Program-made: the position numbers and the translations under genes
The notes under the pieces: generated by a model
What the model was told of the DNA's origin: nothing
Databases searched by the model: none
What the model saw: only the letters and a program-made list of their open reading frames with translations
Shown: piece after piece, positions 8,412-17,145 of the stretch
How the letters are laid out: each line of letters opens with the position of its first letter
How positions within the stretch are numbered: the first letter of the stretch is position 1
Source of the DNA: Neofamilia sp964346535
GTDB lineage: Bacteria > Bacillota > Clostridia > Tissierellales > Peptoniphilaceae
Reading direction: 5' to 3'
DNA: 36,477 nucleotides
Assembly: GCA_964346535.1 (NCBI GenBank)
Contig: CAYFUN010000010.1
Coordinates: forward strand, 1 to 36,477

Positions 8412-8450
8412 AAAAATAAGGTTAGTATATATATACCAACCCTTATTTTC
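8412..8450 (-). terminator. Terminator after rpmE
   Basis: Hairpin with arms around AATAAGGGTTGGTATA and TATACTAACCTTATT (one bulged base) followed on the minus strand by eight T. It begins immediately at the rpmE stop. Because the DUF1385 gene starts only about 30 bases further on and no clear promoter lies between, partial read-through into DUF1385-prmC-prfA seems likely (inference). Confidence 0.8.
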
Positions 8451-8651
8451 TTAGTCTCTTTTGTACTTTTTGTTAAATTTCTCTACTCTACCGCCAGCTT
8501 CGCTAGTTTTTTGTTTGCCTGTAAAGAAAGGATGACATTCTGAGCAAACTTCTACTCTAAGTTCTGGTTTTGTAGATCCTGTCTTAAAAGTATTTCCACA
8601 AGCACAAATAACTGTTGCTTCTTGGTACTTTGGATGTATATCTTTTTTCAT
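8451..8651 (-). CDS. rpmE: 50S ribosomal protein L31
   Basis: 66 residues, zinc-binding (C+) form of bL31: Cys16, Cys18, Cys36 and Cys39 are all present. The start MKKDIHPKY is the conserved family N-terminus and has an AGAGGTGA ribosome site; an in-frame ATG 16 codons upstream lacks one and is rejected. Because this is the zinc form, a zinc-independent paralog may exist elsewhere, as in other Firmicutes (not seen here). Confidence 0.96.
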   Translation of the reverse strand: MKKDIHPKYQEATVICACGNTFKTGSTKPELRVEVCSECHPFFTGKQKTSEAGGRVEKFNKKYKRD

Positions 8652-8749
8652 TATTATCACCTCTGATTCACTTAATAACTCATTTAATAATTTTATCATA
8701 AACTCTAAAAATCTTCAAATATTTTTAAAGTCATAAACATAACTACTAT

Positions 8750-8778
8750 ATTATACACTGTTAGCAGTATACTGTCTA
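8750..8778 (-). promoter_or_regulatory. Promoter of rpmE with a long leader
   Basis: Minus-strand TAGACA (8773-8778) and perfect TATAAT (8750-8755), 17-base spacer. The start codon is about 100 bases downstream, leaving a leader of about 90 bases. A perfect 10-base palindrome, CAGTATACTG (8765-8774), covers part of the -35 box and spacer and could be an operator (inference). Confidence 0.8.
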
Positions 8779-8781
8779 GGA

Positions 8782-10089
8782 TTATTTTAATTTTTTTAGG
8801 TCTCTAAGTCTGCTTGCAATGTTTTTTTCAAAGCCCAGGTCTTTGGCCTCATAAAATTTTAAGTCTTTCTCTAAGTATTTTTGAGAAACATAGGCTCCTT
8901 CATAGGCGTGAGGATACTTATATTTTTCTAAATCCTGATCCTTGTTAATATGAATGTTTTTTAAATGCTCTGGAACTTCTAGAGATTTATTAGACTCAAC
9001 ATAGGCCATGGCCTTATTTATCGCCTCATAAGCAGAGTTAGACTTAGGAGCAGTTGCTAAATAAACTGTAGCTTCAGCTAGGGGAATTCTCCCTTCAGGC
9101 ATGCCAATAAAGTTAACTGCATCAAAACAAGCTGTTGCAATTTTTAGAGCATTAGGATCTGCAAGGCCAATATCTTCAGCTGCTGAAATAATAAGTCTTC
9201 TAGCAATAAACTTTGGATCCTCACCTGAAGATAGCATTAAGGCCAAGTAATAAATTGCAGCGTCTGGGTCTGAGCCTCTAATAGATTTTATAAAGGCTGA
9301 GATAATATTGTAATGCTGGTCTCCATCTTTGTCATAGCGCAGGTTTACGTTTTGGATGCAGTTGGAAATTACATCAATATCTATGTGAATATTTCCATCT
9401 CCATCTGCTGGGGTTGTAATTACAGCAAGCTCTAAGGTATTTAAAAGATTTCTCCCATCTCCTTCTACATGACTAAGGAGAAAGTTTCTAGCTCCTGGCT
9501 CAAAAATAATTTTTTTGTTGCCATAGCCCTTGTCCTTGTCAGCTAAGACCCTGTCTATTAGTTTGTCTAGGTCTGCTTTTTCAAGGGCTTTAAATTCTAT
9601 TATCCTAGACCTAGAGAGCAAGGCCTTGTTTACTTCAAAAATTGGATTTTCTGTTGTAGCTCCAATTAAAATTATAATTCCCTTTTCCACAAAGGGTAAG
9701 AGCACATCTTGTTGGGCCTTATTAAACCTGTGAATTTCATCTACAAATAAAATTGTCTTCTTCTGATAAAGCTTTAAATCTGACTCAGCTACAGAAATTA
9801 TAGATTTTATATCTTTTACTCCAGCTGAAACTGCAGACAGCTTTACAAAATTATCTGAAGTTGTATTGGCTATAATTGATGCTAAAGTTGTCTTTCCAGT
9901 TCCTGGCGGACCATAAAAAATCATTGAAGTTATTCTGTCAGCTGAAATTAGCCTATTTAATAACTTGCCTTGACCAACTATATGGCCTTGGCCTACAAAT
10001 TCTTCTAGGGTCTTTGGTCTAAACTTTTCTGCTAATGGCTCTAGGTTTTTTTTATTCATTTGATAGGATAAATCAAATAAATCGTTCAT
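8782..10089 (-). CDS. rarA: Replication-associated recombination protein A (AAA+ ATPase, MgsA/RarA)
   Basis: 435-residue AAA+ ATPase acting at stalled replication forks. Walker A GPPGTGKT at 60-67, Walker B ILFVDEIH at 115-122, sensor region GATTENP, and the C-terminal MgsA/RarA tetramerisation domain with AAEDIGLADP and YPHAYEGAYV. The length is normal. It starts 3 bases after nrdR, with a GAGG site inside the nrdR end, so the two are co-transcribed. The N-terminal DLFDLSYQMNKKNLEPLAEKFRP fits the family. Confidence 0.95.
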   Translation of the reverse strand: MNDLFDLSYQMNKKNLEPLAEKFRPKTLEEFVGQGHIVGQGKLLNRLISADRITSMIFYGPPGTGKTTLASIIANTTSDNFVKLSAVSAGVKDIKSIISVAESDLKLYQKKTILFVDEIHRFNKAQQDVLLPFVEKGIIILIGATTENPIFEVNKALLSRSRIIEFKALEKADLDKLIDRVLADKDKGYGNKKIIFEPGARNFLLSHVEGDGRNLLNTLELAVITTPADGDGNIHIDIDVISNCIQNVNLRYDKDGDQHYNIISAFIKSIRGSDPDAAIYYLALMLSSGEDPKFIARRLIISAAEDIGLADPNALKIATACFDAVNFIGMPEGRIPLAEATVYLATAPKSNSAYEAINKAMAYVESNKSLEVPEHLKNIHINKDQDLEKYKYPHAYEGAYVSQKYLEKDLKFYEAKDLGFEKNIASRLRDLKKLK

Positions 10090-10092
10090 GAA

Positions 10093-10548
10093 CTAGGCCT
10101 CTTCCTTTATTGACTGTAGTTCTTTCATAAAGGTATCTATGTCTTTAAATTCTCTATAAACTGAAGCAAAGCGAACATAGGCTACTTGGTCAATTTTTTT
10201 AAGCTCTTCCATGACTAAGTTTCCTATTTCCATTGAGCTAATTTCCTTGTCCATAGAGTTATAAATAGTTTTTTCTATATTGTCAACTGATTTTTCTAGG
10301 GTGTTAAAAGATACTGGTCTTTTTTCACAAGCCCTAATTAAGCCATTTAAAATTTTATTTCTGTCATAGCTTTGTCTGGTTCCGTCTTTTTTTACAATTA
10401 TAATTGGAACTTTTTCAATTTTTTCATAGGTTGTAAATCTCTTCTTACATTTTAAGCACTCACGTCTACGCCTAATAGTTGAGTTTTCATCTGTTGGACG
10501 AGAGTCTATAACCTTGGAGTCAATATATCCACAAAAAGGACATTTCAT
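10093..10548 (-). CDS. nrdR: Transcriptional repressor NrdR
   Basis: 151-residue ATP-cone regulator that represses ribonucleotide reductase genes when dATP is high (family knowledge). N-terminal zinc ribbon with CPFCG and CLKCKKRFTTYE, then the ATP-cone from about residue 48 (VKKDGTRQSYDRNK). A strong GAGGAGG site precedes the ATG. It lies between the ftsZ terminator and rarA with almost no room for a promoter, so it probably depends on read-through past that terminator or on a promoter inside the ftsZ 3' end. No ribonucleotide reductase gene or NrdR box pair is in the window. Confidence 0.96.
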   Translation of the reverse strand: MKCPFCGYIDSKVIDSRPTDENSTIRRRRECLKCKKRFTTYEKIEKVPIIIVKKDGTRQSYDRNKILNGLIRACEKRPVSFNTLEKSVDNIEKTIYNSMDKEISSMEIGNLVMEELKKIDQVAYVRFASVYREFKDIDTFMKELQSIKEEA

Positions 10549-10570
10549 CTTTATCCTCCTCTATTTTGAT

Positions 10571-10610
10571 AAAAAAACGCATTATTCCAACTAAGGTATG
10601 AAATAATGCG
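10571..10610 (-). terminator. Terminator after ftsZ
   Basis: Minus-strand hairpin with arms GCATTATTTC and GGAATAATGC, about 12-base loop, followed by seven T (10571-10577). It ends the ftsZ transcript 22 bases after the stop. Confidence 0.85.
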
Positions 10611-10631
10611 CATTAATTTTGTTGAACTATA

Positions 10632-11708
10632 CTATTTTAACCAATCTGGTATGTGTAAGGCTGTAGGATCTTCTACTTCTTCTTTAGATTTTGATTCTCC
10701 ATCTTTTCCATTTGCCTTTAAATCTTTAATGCTAGCTAAGCCTTCTTGGTTATCAGTTTCTGAAAAGCCTGTAGCAATTACTGTAATCTTAATTTGTTCT
10801 CCCATTGACTTGTCAATGCCTGCACCAAAGATAATATTTGCATCATCTGATACAGCAGATCTTATTAATTCAGCTGCTTCGTTAATTTCAAAGATTCCAA
10901 GGTCGTCGCCACCAGTAATGTTAATTAATACAGATCTTGCTCCTTCTATAGAAGTTTCTAGTAGAGGAGATTTTACAGCTGCCCTTGCTGCTTCTTGGGC
11001 CCTATCGTCTCCTTCAGCAAAACCTATACCCATATGTGCAATTCCCTTGTTTTCCATTATAGACTTAACGTCAGCAAAGTCTAGGTTAATAAGTGATGGG
11101 ATGGAAATTAAGTCTGAAATACCAGTTATACCTTGAAGTAGGACTTCGTCAGCCATTTCAAAAGATTCTTTTACAGAAGTCTTTTTGTCAGCTATTTGAA
11201 GTAGTCTGTCATTAGGTATAGTTACTAGGGTATCAACTTTTTCAAGTAGGGCTTCTATACCCTTGTCAGCTTGTCTTTGTCTTCTTGATCCTTCAAAAGA
11301 AAATGGTTTTGTAACAACACCAACAGTAAGTATGCCAAGCTCTTTAGCAATGTCTGCTACAACTGGAGCTGCTCCTGTACCTGTTCCGCCACCCATTCCA
11401 GCTGCGATAAATACCATATCTGTGCCTTCTAATGAGTTTCTAATGTCATCACGGCTTTCTTCTGCAGAAGTTTCTCCTACTGATGGGTTTCCACCAGCTC
11501 CAAGCCCTCTAGTGATTTTTTCTCCAATTTGAAGTTTAGTGTTAGCTAAAGAAGCTTTCAATGCTTGTCTATCAGTGTTAGCAGCGATGAAATCTACACC
11601 TTTAACTCCACTTTCAATCATTCTGTTAACAGCGTTATTACCACCGCCGCCAACTCCTATAACTTTAATTTTTGCAAATCCATCGTTGTCAACTTCGAAT
11701 TCCAACAT
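10632..11708 (-). CDS. ftsZ: Cell division protein FtsZ
   Basis: Tubulin-like GTPase that forms the division ring. 358 residues from the ATG at 11708, chosen for its GGAGGAG ribosome site and the usual MLEFE start; an upstream TTG is less likely. The GTP-binding loop GGGTGTG is at 106-112 and the synergy (T7) loop NLDFADVK near 203. The conserved C-terminal peptide is HIPDWLK, which normally docks FtsA, ZipA or SepF. The linker before it is short and charged. It has its own promoter and terminator, separating it from the rest of the dcw cluster. No ftsA precedes it. Confidence 0.97.
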   Translation of the reverse strand: MLEFEVDNDGFAKIKVIGVGGGGNNAVNRMIESGVKGVDFIAANTDRQALKASLANTKLQIGEKITRGLGAGGNPSVGETSAEESRDDIRNSLEGTDMVFIAAGMGGGTGTGAAPVVADIAKELGILTVGVVTKPFSFEGSRRQRQADKGIEALLEKVDTLVTIPNDRLLQIADKKTSVKESFEMADEVLLQGITGISDLISIPSLINLDFADVKSIMENKGIAHMGIGFAEGDDRAQEAARAAVKSPLLETSIEGARSVLINITGGDDLGIFEINEAAELIRSAVSDDANIIFGAGIDKSMGEQIKITVIATGFSETDNQEGLASIKDLKANGKDGESKSKEEVEDPTALHIPDWLK

Positions 11709-11763
11709 TGTCTCCTCCTTTATATATATCAAATATATTTTTATATATGATAGTCCTCTTTAT

Positions 11764-11792
11764 ATTGTAATGTTTAATATTAAATTAGTCAA
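11764..11792 (-). promoter_or_regulatory. Promoter of ftsZ
   Basis: Minus-strand TTGACT (11787-11792) and TACAAT (11764-11769), 17-base spacer, in the 135-base gap between ftsQ and ftsZ. The leader to the ATG is about 50 bases and very A/T rich. Confidence 0.82.
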
Positions 11793-11843
11793 CAAAAATA
11801 CGCAATTTTCTTAGCTTTTACTGTGTTTTTTTGCGTTTTTTAA

Positions 11844-12584
11844 CTAATCTACCACAAGTATTGGCACAGGTCCATCTTCCATTAGAATCATAGATGGATT
11901 TTTACTGCCATCTTCTTCAATTTTCTTAACCATCAGGTCTAAAACCTTGAGCTTGTAGTCCACCTTGTTATAAGATCCAAAGGCGACAATTACTCCGTCT
12001 TTTAAAACTAGTTCTGCCTGGTCTTCTTCTAGGTCAACACTTTTAAACTTATAAATGTTTTCTCCATTGAGAAGTTCTCTTAGCAAATTATTTTTTTCCT
12101 CACTTACAAAGGAAAATATATCTTGGCCTAGGTTAACTTGGCCGTTAATTTTTATGCCAGTAATTAGGCTTAGATTTAGCATCAAACTATTGTACTCGTC
12201 TATTATTATTCCAAAACTGTCAATAAGCAAGTACTTGTCCCCGATTTGTAAAGTTGCTGCAGCTTGTCTTTCTTTAACTGCTAAGGTTAAGCCCTTAAAT
12301 AAACTTTTCTTAACTTCAACATCTTCAACAAAGGGATTAGTCAATACATTTTCTCTCACTCTATCTTTTTTTAAAAATATTAAATTGTCCTTAGTAGAAA
12401 CTTTAGAATAAGAAATAAGAGTATTTTCATCTAGTCTTTCATTGCCTGTAACTAAAATTTTTCTAACTTGAAAAATTGGCAGCCTTAAAAAGGCAAACAC
12501 CAATAGGCATAAAAGACCTAGGGCGATAAATATCCTAAAATATCTTACTTTTCTCTTTGGCCTTTTATAATTTTTATCTTTCAT
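11844..12584 (-). CDS. ftsQ: Cell division protein FtsQ/DivIB
   Basis: 246-residue bitopic division protein linking the FtsL-FtsB complex to the septal wall machinery. A basic cytoplasmic tail (residues 1-14) is followed by one membrane helix (about 16-34), then a POTRA domain starting at FQVRKILVTGNERL with the typical NPFVEDVEVKKSLF, then the FtsQ/beta domain. It overlaps the murG stop by 11 bases. The length is near that of Gram-positive DivIB without its long N-terminal extension. Confidence 0.92.
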   Translation of the reverse strand: MKDKNYKRPKRKVRYFRIFIALGLLCLLVFAFLRLPIFQVRKILVTGNERLDENTLISYSKVSTKDNLIFLKKDRVRENVLTNPFVEDVEVKKSLFKGLTLAVKERQAAATLQIGDKYLLIDSFGIIIDEYNSLMLNLSLITGIKINGQVNLGQDIFSFVSEEKNNLLRELLNGENIYKFKSVDLEEDQAELVLKDGVIVAFGSYNKVDYKLKVLDLMVKKIEEDGSKNPSMILMEDGPVPILVVD

Positions 12585-13686
12585 TATTCTCTCTTAGGAG
12601 CCTAAAAATATTTTCAACTATTTCCTTGGTTGAATTTGGCTTTGAGAGAATTTTAGCACATTTTCCCATTTTTTGCATCTTTTCTTGGTCGTCTACTATT
12701 GTAGAAATTGCCTGGTCAAGACTTGAGCCAGTTAGGTCTTTTTCTAAAATAACAAGTGATGCCCCAGCGTCTTCAAAGGCCCTGGCATTAAATTCTTGAT
12801 GGTTGTCAGCTGTATAGGTCTTTGGAACTAGGATACTAGGAAGACCAACACAGGCAACTTCTGCTAGGGATATGGCACTAGATGATAAAATTGCCACATC
12901 TGCAGCTGCAAGCAAGTCAGGTATTTCATGGCTGTAGTCTAAAATTTTAATTGCATCTGACAGCTCAATGTTTTTTTCTTTTAATTGGTCTAAGAATTCA
13001 TTATAGTAGTCTCTGCCAGTAATGTGGATGTATTTATAACTTTCTCTGATAGGCTTTTGAAAAATTTCAACAAGGGCATCGTTTATAGATTCTTGGCCTC
13101 CAGAGCCACCAAAGGATAAAATAAGCTTTTCTCCATCTTTTATAGAATATTTTTTTCTAGCAGCATTTTTATCTACATCTAAAAAAACTGGTCTTATAGG
13201 ATTACCAGATATAAAAGTCTTGTCAGTAGCAAGTCTAGCCTCTGCTTCTTTAAAGGCCAAGGCAACGGCCTTAGCTTTCTTGGATAAAATTCTATTTACC
13301 TTGCCTGGAAAGGCATTGGCCTCTTGTAAAAGTGTTGGAATGTTTTTTTGCTGGGCAACATAAACTGCTGGAAAAGAAACATAACCTCCAGTTCCTATTA
13401 CAATATCTGGTTGAAAGTCTTTTATTATTTTTTTTGCATCGTGAATTCCTTGGACTAAGGCAATAGCTGTTTTTAAAGAATCTAAATTTATTCTTCTTGG
13501 CAGGCCTTTTATTCTAACAGCCTTGTAGTTATAGCCAGCTTTTTCAGCTAATTCTTTTTCAAGACCAGCTCTTCTGCCTACATATAAAAATTCTCCATCA
13601 GGGTCTTCTTTTTTTATTTGGTCTAAAATTGCTAGGGCTGGATAGATATGTCCTCCAGTTCCTCCACCTGTAATTAGGTATTTCAT
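12574..13686 (-). CDS. murG: UDP-GlcNAc--lipid I GlcNAc transferase MurG
   Basis: Makes lipid II from lipid I at the inner face of the membrane. 370 residues, GT-B fold. The N-terminal glycine-rich motif GGTGGH is at 8-13, the second G-loop GTGGYVSFP near 95-103, and the nucleotide-sugar site includes FGGSGGQ and the later EVACVGLPSILVP. Its start shares a base with the ftsW stop (TAATG type). Confidence 0.96.
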   Translation of the reverse strand: MKYLITGGGTGGHIYPALAILDQIKKEDPDGEFLYVGRRAGLEKELAEKAGYNYKAVRIKGLPRRINLDSLKTAIALVQGIHDAKKIIKDFQPDIVIGTGGYVSFPAVYVAQQKNIPTLLQEANAFPGKVNRILSKKAKAVALAFKEAEARLATDKTFISGNPIRPVFLDVDKNAARKKYSIKDGEKLILSFGGSGGQESINDALVEIFQKPIRESYKYIHITGRDYYNEFLDQLKEKNIELSDAIKILDYSHEIPDLLAAADVAILSSSAISLAEVACVGLPSILVPKTYTADNHQEFNARAFEDAGASLVILEKDLTGSSLDQAISTIVDDQEKMQKMGKCAKILSKPNSTKEIVENIFRLLRENNER

Positions 13687-14801
13687 TATCTACTCCTATT
13701 ATTTTCTTTGGATATATTTAAAATTATTCCTGTCATAAACATAGTCATTATTAGGGACGTTCCTCCATAGCTTATAAATGGAAGGGTTATGCCAGTAACT
13801 GGTGCTAAACCTATATTAACACAAATATGAATTAGTGCCTGGCTTAAAACTAATAAACTTAGGCCCACAGCCAAAAATTTTCCAAATTCTGACTTGCATT
13901 TCATTGAAATTTTAAAGGATGCAAGAGTGTAGTTTAAAAATAAACCAATTAAAAATAAACTTCCAATTAGGCCAAATTCTTCTGCCATTACTGAAAATAT
14001 AAAGTCATTATAAACATGGGGAATGTAGGAAAACTTTTGGAAGCCTTGGCCTAGGCCAACGCCTTTAATGCCACCTAGGGCAACAGAATATATAGAGTTT
14101 CCTTGTTGCATGCCATCCCCTTGCATATTTTCAAAGGGCCTTAAAAAACTTGTAAATCTTTTCATCCTATATTGGAACATTTCTAAAGACAAACTTTGCC
14201 ATGTTACAAGAAGTCCTAGGGCAATTAAAGTTACAGCTGAAGAAAACTTTATTCCAGCTACTATTAACATTGATCCCAAGGACATTAAAATAACTAGGGA
14301 TGAGCCCATGTCGTTCATAAAGACAAGGCCAAAAAATAAGATTATAAAAAGAGTTGAAGATATAACTCCCTTGTAGTTTTTTATTCCTTTGCCTAACTTT
14401 TCTAAATAATAGGACATAAAAATTACTGCCGCAGGCTTTAAGGTATCAGATGGCATAAATCTAGGTAGGTTTCCTAGTTCTAACCACCTAGCCTGGCCTA
14501 ACTCTGCTTTTCCAAATTTGGTGTAAAGTAATATATTTAGAAAAACAGAAAGCAAAATTATTGGAATAGCCAGCTTTTTATAAATTCTATAGTTTATATT
14601 TGAAGCTGCAAACATGACAAAAAAGCCTAGGATTAAAAATCTTATATGCTTCTTTACAAAAAAGTATCCATCTCCATGTTTTAAAACTGCTTCTGGAGAT
14701 GATGCAGAAAAGACTAAAATCAGGCCTGTTATTGATAATATTAAAGTTGTAATTAAAAGTCTTTTGTCTAACAAAAACTTTGTATTTTTCTTTTTTGCCA
14801 A
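13686..14801 (-). CDS. ftsW: Lipid II polymerase FtsW (SEDS family)
   Basis: 371-residue SEDS glycosyltransferase that polymerises septal peptidoglycan with its partner class B PBP. About ten hydrophobic segments are visible from residue 12 onward. SEDS hallmarks: the large loop with SIYSVALGGIKGVGLGQG, a conserved Asp in NDFIFSVMAEEFG, and the C-terminal LPFISYGGTSL. Start is a TTG at 14801 with an AGAAGGG ribosome site five bases away; no ATG fits better. Its partner transpeptidase is encoded three genes upstream (17146-19509). Confidence 0.95.
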   Translation of the reverse strand: MAKKKNTKFLLDKRLLITTLILSITGLILVFSASSPEAVLKHGDGYFFVKKHIRFLILGFFVMFAASNINYRIYKKLAIPIILLSVFLNILLYTKFGKAELGQARWLELGNLPRFMPSDTLKPAAVIFMSYYLEKLGKGIKNYKGVISSTLFIILFFGLVFMNDMGSSLVILMSLGSMLIVAGIKFSSAVTLIALGLLVTWQSLSLEMFQYRMKRFTSFLRPFENMQGDGMQQGNSIYSVALGGIKGVGLGQGFQKFSYIPHVYNDFIFSVMAEEFGLIGSLFLIGLFLNYTLASFKISMKCKSEFGKFLAVGLSLLVLSQALIHICVNIGLAPVTGITLPFISYGGTSLIMTMFMTGIILNISKENNRSR

Positions 14802-14812
14802 GTCTATCCCTT

Positions 14813-16141
14813 CTACTTTAATTTATTTACTAAGTCTATAAATTCATCTCCACGGTCTTCAAAGGACTTGTATTGGTCCCAGGAAGCACAGGCTGGAGAT
14901 AATAATACTAAATCATTTGAAACAGCAAGGCTCGCTGCCCTTGTAAAGGCTTCTTTAAGGTCCTGGGCTAAAAATATATTTTCATAGCCTAGGTCCCTTG
15001 CTGTTTGATAAATTTTTTCTCCTGTTTGACCAAAGGCAACAAGGGCTTCTATTTTTCCTTTAGCTTCTTTTAAAAGCTCCTTAAAGTCTTCTCCCTTGTC
15101 ATAGCCACCCATAAGAATAATTATAGGTTGAGAAAAAGAAGCCAGGGCCTTTCTTGTTGAATCTGTATTTGTTCCCTTTGAGTCGTTATAGTAGTCTACT
15201 CCCTTAAAAGTTCTTACAAATTCAAGTCTATGCTTTACTGCAGAAAATTCATAGGCAGCCTTAGAAACATCTTCTAAGTTTAGTCCTAGGCTATAGGCTA
15301 CGCCAAGGCCTGCCATTATATTTTCGTAATTGTGAAGGCCCTTGAGCTTTAGCTTTCTACAGTCAATAAGTTTCTCTTCTACTTGCTTATTTACAAAAAT
15401 AATATAACCGTCCTTATAGTAAAAACCATGAGCTAGCTTAATTTTTGAAGAAAAATAAATTTTCTTGTAGGGGCCTTCTTGGATTTTTAAAATAGGATCA
15501 TCATAATTTAAAACTGCAAAGTTTTTGGGGCCTAGATTTTTTAAAATATTTAGCTTGGCCCTTATGTAATTTTCTTCAGACCCATGATAGTCTAAGTGGT
15601 CCTTGTTTATATTTGTTATTAAGGCTATGTCTGGCCTAAAATTTTCAATATCATTTAATTGAAAGGATGAGCACTCTATAGCTAGGATATCCATTTGAGT
15701 AAAAATCATTTCTTCTACTGCCCCAAGGCCAATATTTCCAACTGCTTTCGCCTTAATATTGTTTTTATTTAGAAAAAATTCAATAAAGCTGGTAGTGGTA
15801 GTCTTGCCATTAGTGCCAGTAATGCCAATTAATTTTTCTGACCCTTTAAATAAATAGCCTAATTCTATGTCAGAAATTATTTTTCTTCCTTGGTCTTTTA
15901 GGGCTAAGATTAATGGATTTGTTGGCTTTATTCCTGGACTTTTTACAAGCAAATTAAACTCTTGAGATAGGACATCTGAAGAGTTATAAATAAAGTTTAT
16001 TCTTTTGTCTAAGTCTTTTTCTGGAATATTTTTTAGAAAGTCATCGTAGACGAAGACCTGCCATGATTTTTTTACCATTGACTGGGCTGCTGCTTTTCCT
16101 GCCTTGCCATAGCCAATTATGAGTATTTTTTTATCTTTCAT
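14813..16141 (-). CDS. murD: UDP-MurNAc-L-Ala--D-Glu ligase MurD
   Basis: Adds D-glutamate to UDP-MurNAc-L-alanine. 442 residues, three-domain Mur ligase. The ATP loop GITGTNGKTTT is near residues 112-122, followed by the NINKDHLDYHGS catalytic segment; HRLEFV and DYYNDSKGTNTDST mark the C-terminal half. The C-terminal LLSPACASWDQYKSFEDRG is MurD-specific and separates it from MurC, E and F. It lies between mraY and ftsW in the usual dcw order. Confidence 0.96.
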   Translation of the reverse strand: MKDKKILIIGYGKAGKAAAQSMVKKSWQVFVYDDFLKNIPEKDLDKRINFIYNSSDVLSQEFNLLVKSPGIKPTNPLILALKDQGRKIISDIELGYLFKGSEKLIGITGTNGKTTTTSFIEFFLNKNNIKAKAVGNIGLGAVEEMIFTQMDILAIECSSFQLNDIENFRPDIALITNINKDHLDYHGSEENYIRAKLNILKNLGPKNFAVLNYDDPILKIQEGPYKKIYFSSKIKLAHGFYYKDGYIIFVNKQVEEKLIDCRKLKLKGLHNYENIMAGLGVAYSLGLNLEDVSKAAYEFSAVKHRLEFVRTFKGVDYYNDSKGTNTDSTRKALASFSQPIIILMGGYDKGEDFKELLKEAKGKIEALVAFGQTGEKIYQTARDLGYENIFLAQDLKEAFTRAASLAVSNDLVLLSPACASWDQYKSFEDRGDEFIDLVNKLK

Positions 16142-16152
16142 AGGACTTTCCC

Positions 16153-17109
16153 CTATCTAATTGCTAAAATAGAAATTATTGTTGTAAGTAAGGTTATAGT
16201 AAAAAATACCTTTACAACTTTAACTTCAGGCCAGCCTTTGGCTTCGTAATGATGGTGGATTGGGCTCATTAAAAAGACTCTTTTTCCTCTAAGTTTAAAA
16301 GAAGCAACCTGGATTATTACTGAAAGAGTTTCGACTACAAAAATCAAACCAATTATTGGAAGATATAGAGTTGTACCCGAAACCACAGCTATAGCTGCAA
16401 AGGCGCCACCAAGAGCTAGAGATCCAACATCACCCATAAAGACTTGGGCTGGAAATTTATTGTATCTCAAGTAGCCTAAAAGTGATCCAGCCAGTGCCAT
16501 GGCAAACATTGACAAATAATTTTTTGATAGAATTACATTTATTACTGCAAAGCCAACTAGGCCAACCATAGAAACTGAAGCAGCTAGTCCGTCTAAACCG
16601 TCTGTTAGGTTTACACTATTGACAGTTCCTAAAATTACAAATAAGGTTATAGGATAATAAAAGATTCCTAAATTAACTGTTGTTCTTCCAAGAAATGGCA
16701 CATATAAGTTCCCTAGGCCATTTATTTTATTAGTAAGAACCATTAGAGCAAGGGCTACAAGAACTTGGGCAGAAAATTTCTGCAAGGCGCTTAAGCCATC
16801 ATTGGTCTTCTTTACTACAATTAAATAGTCGTCTACAAGTCCTATTAGGCCAAAGGCTAACATTGAAAAAGTACAAAGTAATGCATCTTTGCCGTTGACA
16901 AGAAATACTAGTAGGGTTATAAGGGTGGAGACTATAAAGATAATACCACCCATTGTAGGTGTGCCAGTTTTTATAAGATGGCTTTGAGGGCCATCTTCTC
17001 TAATTGCCTGGCCTATTTTCAATTTTTTTAATTCTGGAATTATGATAGGTCCTAAAACCAGTGAAATTATGGCAGCTATCATAAAGTTTTCTATATAGTA
17101 CTTAGTCAT
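16153..17109 (-). CDS. mraY: Phospho-N-acetylmuramoyl-pentapeptide transferase
   Basis: Integral membrane enzyme making lipid I from UDP-MurNAc-pentapeptide and undecaprenyl phosphate. 318 residues with about ten hydrophobic segments. Catalytic Asp motifs: VDDY (near 93), the NLTDGLDGLA loop (near 168), and the HHHYEAKGWPE motif near the C-terminus. TPTMGG near residue 49 is conserved. An AGGTAAG ribosome site precedes the ATG. Confidence 0.97.
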   Translation of the reverse strand: MTKYYIENFMIAAIISLVLGPIIIPELKKLKIGQAIREDGPQSHLIKTGTPTMGGIIFIVSTLITLLVFLVNGKDALLCTFSMLAFGLIGLVDDYLIVVKKTNDGLSALQKFSAQVLVALALMVLTNKINGLGNLYVPFLGRTTVNLGIFYYPITLFVILGTVNSVNLTDGLDGLAASVSMVGLVGFAVINVILSKNYLSMFAMALAGSLLGYLRYNKFPAQVFMGDVGSLALGGAFAAIAVVSGTTLYLPIIGLIFVVETLSVIIQVASFKLRGKRVFLMSPIHHHYEAKGWPEVKVVKVFFTITLLTTIISILAIR

Positions 17110-17145
17110 TATCTTACCTACTTTTTCATTTGATCTTTAAAGTGC

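Noticed and set aside
8652..8699. N-terminal extension of rpmE by 16 residues
   Set aside because: L31 begins at MKKDIHP across bacteria, and the ribosome site lies inside the extension.
10606..11136. Plus-strand open frame of 176 codons opposite ftsZ
   Set aside because: It is antisense to the conserved FtsZ C-terminal half, has no family resemblance, and overlaps the ftsZ terminator. The same applies to other long antisense frames opposite prfA, ftsQ and the class B PBP.
11795..11838. Weak inverted repeat ACGCAA / TTGCGT after ftsQ, possible terminator
   Set aside because: Six paired bases with a loop of about 28 and a mismatch in the A/T flank. Too weak to support.
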